From positions 1 to 25,141 of IMG/VR virus record IMGVR_UViG_3300030104_002700: a stretch of 25,141 nt of DNA; one strand, 5' to 3'. Source of the DNA: a virus. How positions within the stretch are numbered: position 1 is the first letter of the stretch; every line of letters begins with the position of its first letter. Positions 23,557 to 25,141 of this stretch are shown here, piece by piece. Below the pieces are notes generated by a model, which had not been told where the DNA came from, made no database searches, and saw only the letters and a list, made by a program, of their open reading frames with translations. The position numbers and the translations under genes were made by a program.

Positions 23557-23853
23557 TCATTCCCAAAGGTAGGGTTCTTCTAATATTTGAGCATAGGCTT
23601 GTCTGCCTAATTGTTTTTTTGCTTCTGCTTCACTTATACCGCTTGGTAATTCACCAAGTTCTTCACGAAGTTGTAATACTCGCTCTCTAAATGCTTTCCA
23701 AAATGCAGAATTTTTACTATTTTTAAGTTTTTGTTGTTTTTCTTTTGTTGCTCCTAAACCACCTGCATATTCGGAAAAATTGTAAGGGTCGCTTCTACCG
23801 ACACCCTTTCCGTAGTTTCTAGATTTTCTTTTTATTATATCAAACCATTTCAT
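23557..23853 (-). CDS. Tagged small helical protein MKWFDIIK...
   Basis: 98 residues; ATG behind GGTGATATT. It starts MKWFDIIKRKSRNYGKGVGR, the tag being identical to that of the gene ending at 1683. The body is mainly helical (ENFR-type charged helix FWKAFRERVLQLREELGELP) and ends with an aromatic LEEPYLWE. The Gly/Arg-rich linker after the tag (SRNYGKGVGRSDP) suggests the tag hangs off the folded body. It precedes the terminase gene by 4 bases, so a small-terminase role is possible by position, but no helix-turn-helix is obvious. Confidence 0.65.
   Translation of the reverse strand: MKWFDIIKRKSRNYGKGVGRSDPYNFSEYAGGLGATKEKQQKLKNSKNSAFWKAFRERVLQLREELGELPSGISEAEAKKQLGRQAYAQILEEPYLWE
23829..23853 (-). 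repeat. 25-base copy 2 encoding MKWFDIIK tag
   Basis: Identical to 2177-2201; it encodes the start of the small helical protein before the terminase gene. Confidence 0.9.
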
Positions 23854-23857
23854 AATA

Positions 23858-24289
23858 TCACCATTTTACTTTATTTGCCCAATAAGCGGCACTTGTCTTT
23901 CCTCTCTTAATATTCTTAGAATGTCGGCTCTTAAATGATTTGCGCTTGGCTTTCATTCTTTTACTTTCACCTTTTTTTGGTTTTCCGGCTACACTTGCGC
24001 CTTGCTCACCAAATCGAATAGTCTTTACTTTCTTGCCATCACGAACAACAACTACATGAGATTTCTTAGGGTGCTTTGGTGTTCTCTTTGGCTTACTAAA
24101 ACCTGAAACTCCGGCTCTCTTTAATGCAGGGTGTTTCTTTCTAAGTATTTTAAAGTCCTCTGCATCAATCTTATTATTCTTATTCTTATCTAATTTCTTT
24201 TGATTACCAACAAGAATTTTTTCACTTTCTTCTTCTTCCATCTTTTCAGTTCCACAATGGCCCTTTAAAACTTTTTTCCATTTACTCAT
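23858..24289 (-). CDS. Basic EF-hand-containing tagged protein
   Basis: 143 residues from the ATG at 24289 (AGGTGAAAAAT upstream; an earlier in-frame GTG is inside that site). It begins MSKWKKVLKGHCG, a tag variant. Residues about 34-45 (DKNKNNKIDAED) fit a calcium-binding EF-hand loop: acidic or amide side chains at positions 1, 3, 5, 9 and 12 and Ile at 8. The rest is strongly basic (GKPKKGESKRMKAKRKSFKS) and ends KTSAAYWANKVKW. The last 60 residues resemble small basic proteins seen in marine tailed phages ('...V-F-G...R-R-K-S-F-x-A-R-H...Y-W'), recalled rather than searched. DNA condensation inside the head is a possible role. Confidence 0.65.
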   Translation of the reverse strand: MSKWKKVLKGHCGTEKMEEEESEKILVGNQKKLDKNKNNKIDAEDFKILRKKHPALKRAGVSGFSKPKRTPKHPKKSHVVVVRDGKKVKTIRFGEQGASVAGKPKKGESKRMKAKRKSFKSRHSKNIKRGKTSAAYWANKVKW

Positions 24290-24857
24290 ATTTTTCACCT
24301 ATTAAATAACCTAATTGTTTTCCTGCTTTAATATCGCTTGGATAATGACTTCCCATCTGTATTCTTGATAATGATATTTGGTCTGCCATTTCTTTGAGTT
24401 CTTTCTTTTTATCTGGATATTTAGTTGATAATACTTTTTCTAAAGCATGAGCCAACATAGCATGTCCACTGGGAAAAGAAGGAGTATCATCAGTAGTAGT
24501 TTTAGGATTTTTAATTTTATCACTTACCTCATATGGTCTTTTTCTTTTATGCTTCATCTTTTCTCTCATAGCAATAATATTTACATCATCCATTAAATTA
24601 TTGAATTGTTTGTCGGAAGCCCCTACAATCTTAGTCATTTCAATACTTGGTTTCAAATCTGCATTTTTCATATTTTTAGGTGTTATTTTTTTCTTTTGCA
24701 TAATAGATAAAACTTCTTTAATTTCTGTTTCTTCTTTTGGATAAGTCATCTTAGGAACAGCAATATCTAATTTAGGTTTTTTTTCTAATAGCAATTTATT
24801 TTTATCTGATAGTCTATTAGTCCATGCTGATTCTTTTAGTATATTAAACCAAGTCAT
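24282..24857 (-). CDS. Soluble PAP2-type acid phosphatase with N-terminal tag
   Basis: 191 residues. The PAP2/vanadium-haloperoxidase signature is complete: Lys100-x6-Arg107-Pro108 (KMKHKRKRP), PSGH at 129-132 and Ser164-Arg165-x5-His171-x3-Asp175 (SRIQMGSHYPSD). His132 and His171 are the expected acid and nucleophile. There is no signal peptide or transmembrane helix, unlike lipid phosphatases of this family; it starts with the tag MTWFNILKES. The start overlaps the previous stop as ATGA, indicating coupling. A role on soluble phosphate esters (nucleotides, polyphosphate, cell-wall or lipid precursors) is open; the tag suggests it may be carried in the virion (inference). Confidence 0.82.
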   Translation of the reverse strand: MTWFNILKESAWTNRLSDKNKLLLEKKPKLDIAVPKMTYPKEETEIKEVLSIMQKKKITPKNMKNADLKPSIEMTKIVGASDKQFNNLMDDVNIIAMREKMKHKRKRPYEVSDKIKNPKTTTDDTPSFPSGHAMLAHALEKVLSTKYPDKKKELKEMADQISLSRIQMGSHYPSDIKAGKQLGYLIGEKYE

Positions 24858-25084
24858 GCGGTAAATGGCCCCCTTCTTTTACTACTTGGTTTGTGAGTGT
24901 AAATGTCTCCATCCTTGTGCATAAAGATTTTACCTTCATTTTCTAATTTAGATAGTGCTGCTTTAATTTCAGATTCTTCTCCAAATTGTTTTAGATTCTT
25001 CATACCTAAAGCACCGCCTTCTTTTTTAATTTCAGCAAGAATCTTTCCTTCAATGTCCATTTTTAATATATCTTCCCAACTCAT
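24854..25084 (-). CDS. Tagged winged-helix-like protein
   Basis: 76 residues; ATG behind GAGGATGAGAAC. It starts MSWEDILKMDIEGK, a tag variant that matches the C-terminal form M-[ED]-W-S-D-I-H-K-M. The body, ILAEIKKEGGALGMKNLKQF ... IKAALSKLENEGKIFMHKDG, has the helix-helix-helix-wing pattern of winged helix-turn-helix proteins, ending with a basic PSSKRRG. It may bind DNA. It is coupled to the PAP2 gene by an ATGA overlap. Other small helical domains are possible. Confidence 0.65.
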   Translation of the reverse strand: MSWEDILKMDIEGKILAEIKKEGGALGMKNLKQFGEESEIKAALSKLENEGKIFMHKDGDIYTHKPSSKRRGPFTA

Positions 25085-25141
25085 GTTCTCATCCTCTTTG
25101 TCTTTCTTTTACTTGTTTCTTTTCTTGCTAAAGCGACCTTA
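25081..25141 (-). CDS. C-terminal end of an upstream gene (partial)
   Basis: On the minus strand an open frame enters from the right edge and reads K-V-A-L-A-R-K-E-T-S-K-R-K-T-K-R-M-R-T, then TGA. The TGA overlaps the ATG of the next gene (ATGA), as at other junctions here. The basic tail resembles the ends of neighbouring proteins. Only 19 residues are visible, so no function can be given. Confidence 0.5.
   Translation of the reverse strand, partial: KVALARKETSKRKTKRMRT

Noticed and set aside
1-25141. CRISPR arrays, tRNA genes or integration sites
   Set aside because: No regularly spaced repeats, cloverleaf-like sequences or integrase genes are visible; only short coding repeats occur.

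Overview
The window is a compact, AT-rich viral structural gene cluster. All 34 recognised coding regions lie on the minus strand and read from right to left; they are nearly contiguous and often overlap by 4-25 bases. The order terminase large subunit, portal, prohead protease/scaffold, HK97-type major capsid protein, small decoration-like proteins, neck proteins, tail-tube-like protein is the canonical head-to-tail order of a tailed dsDNA virus (Caudoviricetes). No tRNA, rRNA, CRISPR, integrase or host housekeeping gene is seen. Most genes have a strong Shine-Dalgarno sequence (GAGGTGA or close variants) 4-7 bases before the start, and several start with TTG. An archaeal host, probably marine, is favoured by the archaeal/eukaryotic-style ATP-dependent ligase, the Arf-like GTPase, the many zinc ribbons and the LAGLIDADG protein. 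This is inference, and a bacterial host is not excluded.

Layout in transcription order. 25141-23557: a basic C-terminal tail of a partial gene, a winged-helix-like protein, a soluble PAP2-type phosphatase, a basic EF-hand protein and a small helical protein; the last four carry a short N-terminal tag (M-x-W-x-x-[IV]-[IL]-K). 23552-20185: terminase large subunit, a LAGLIDADG protein directly behind it, a further tagged protein and a 50-residue zinc ribbon. 20173-14408: a portal protein with two zinc-ribbon inserts, then lysine-rich or coiled-coil proteins of unknown function, including one of 878 residues. 14398-11876: an 840-residue ATP-dependent DNA ligase-like protein inside the head cluster. 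11828-9229: protease fused to an acidic scaffold with a likely nested scaffold start, then the major capsid protein. 9217-7899: four small proteins, at least three beta-rich. 7889-6575: two small membrane proteins and an Arf-like small GTPase. 6565-972: a zinc-knuckle protein, a Gly/Gln-rich protein, a lysine-rich 639-residue protein, a gp6-like connector with a large insert, a doubly tagged Pro-rich protein, a small helical protein and a tail-terminator-like protein. 941-1: a major-tail/tube-like protein cut by the window edge.

The strongest candidate for an undescribed system is the short W-x-[DNK]-[IV]-x-K tag. It is at the N-terminus of six proteins with otherwise unrelated bodies, internal once, and at the extreme C-terminus of the protease/scaffold and of a small coiled-coil protein, as M-x-W-S-D-I-H-K-M. 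By analogy with the T4 capsid-targeting sequence, it may direct accessory proteins such as a phosphatase, a DNA-binding-like protein and an EF-hand protein into or onto the procapsid. The second candidate is the GTPase plus two-membrane-protein cassette embedded among the virion genes.
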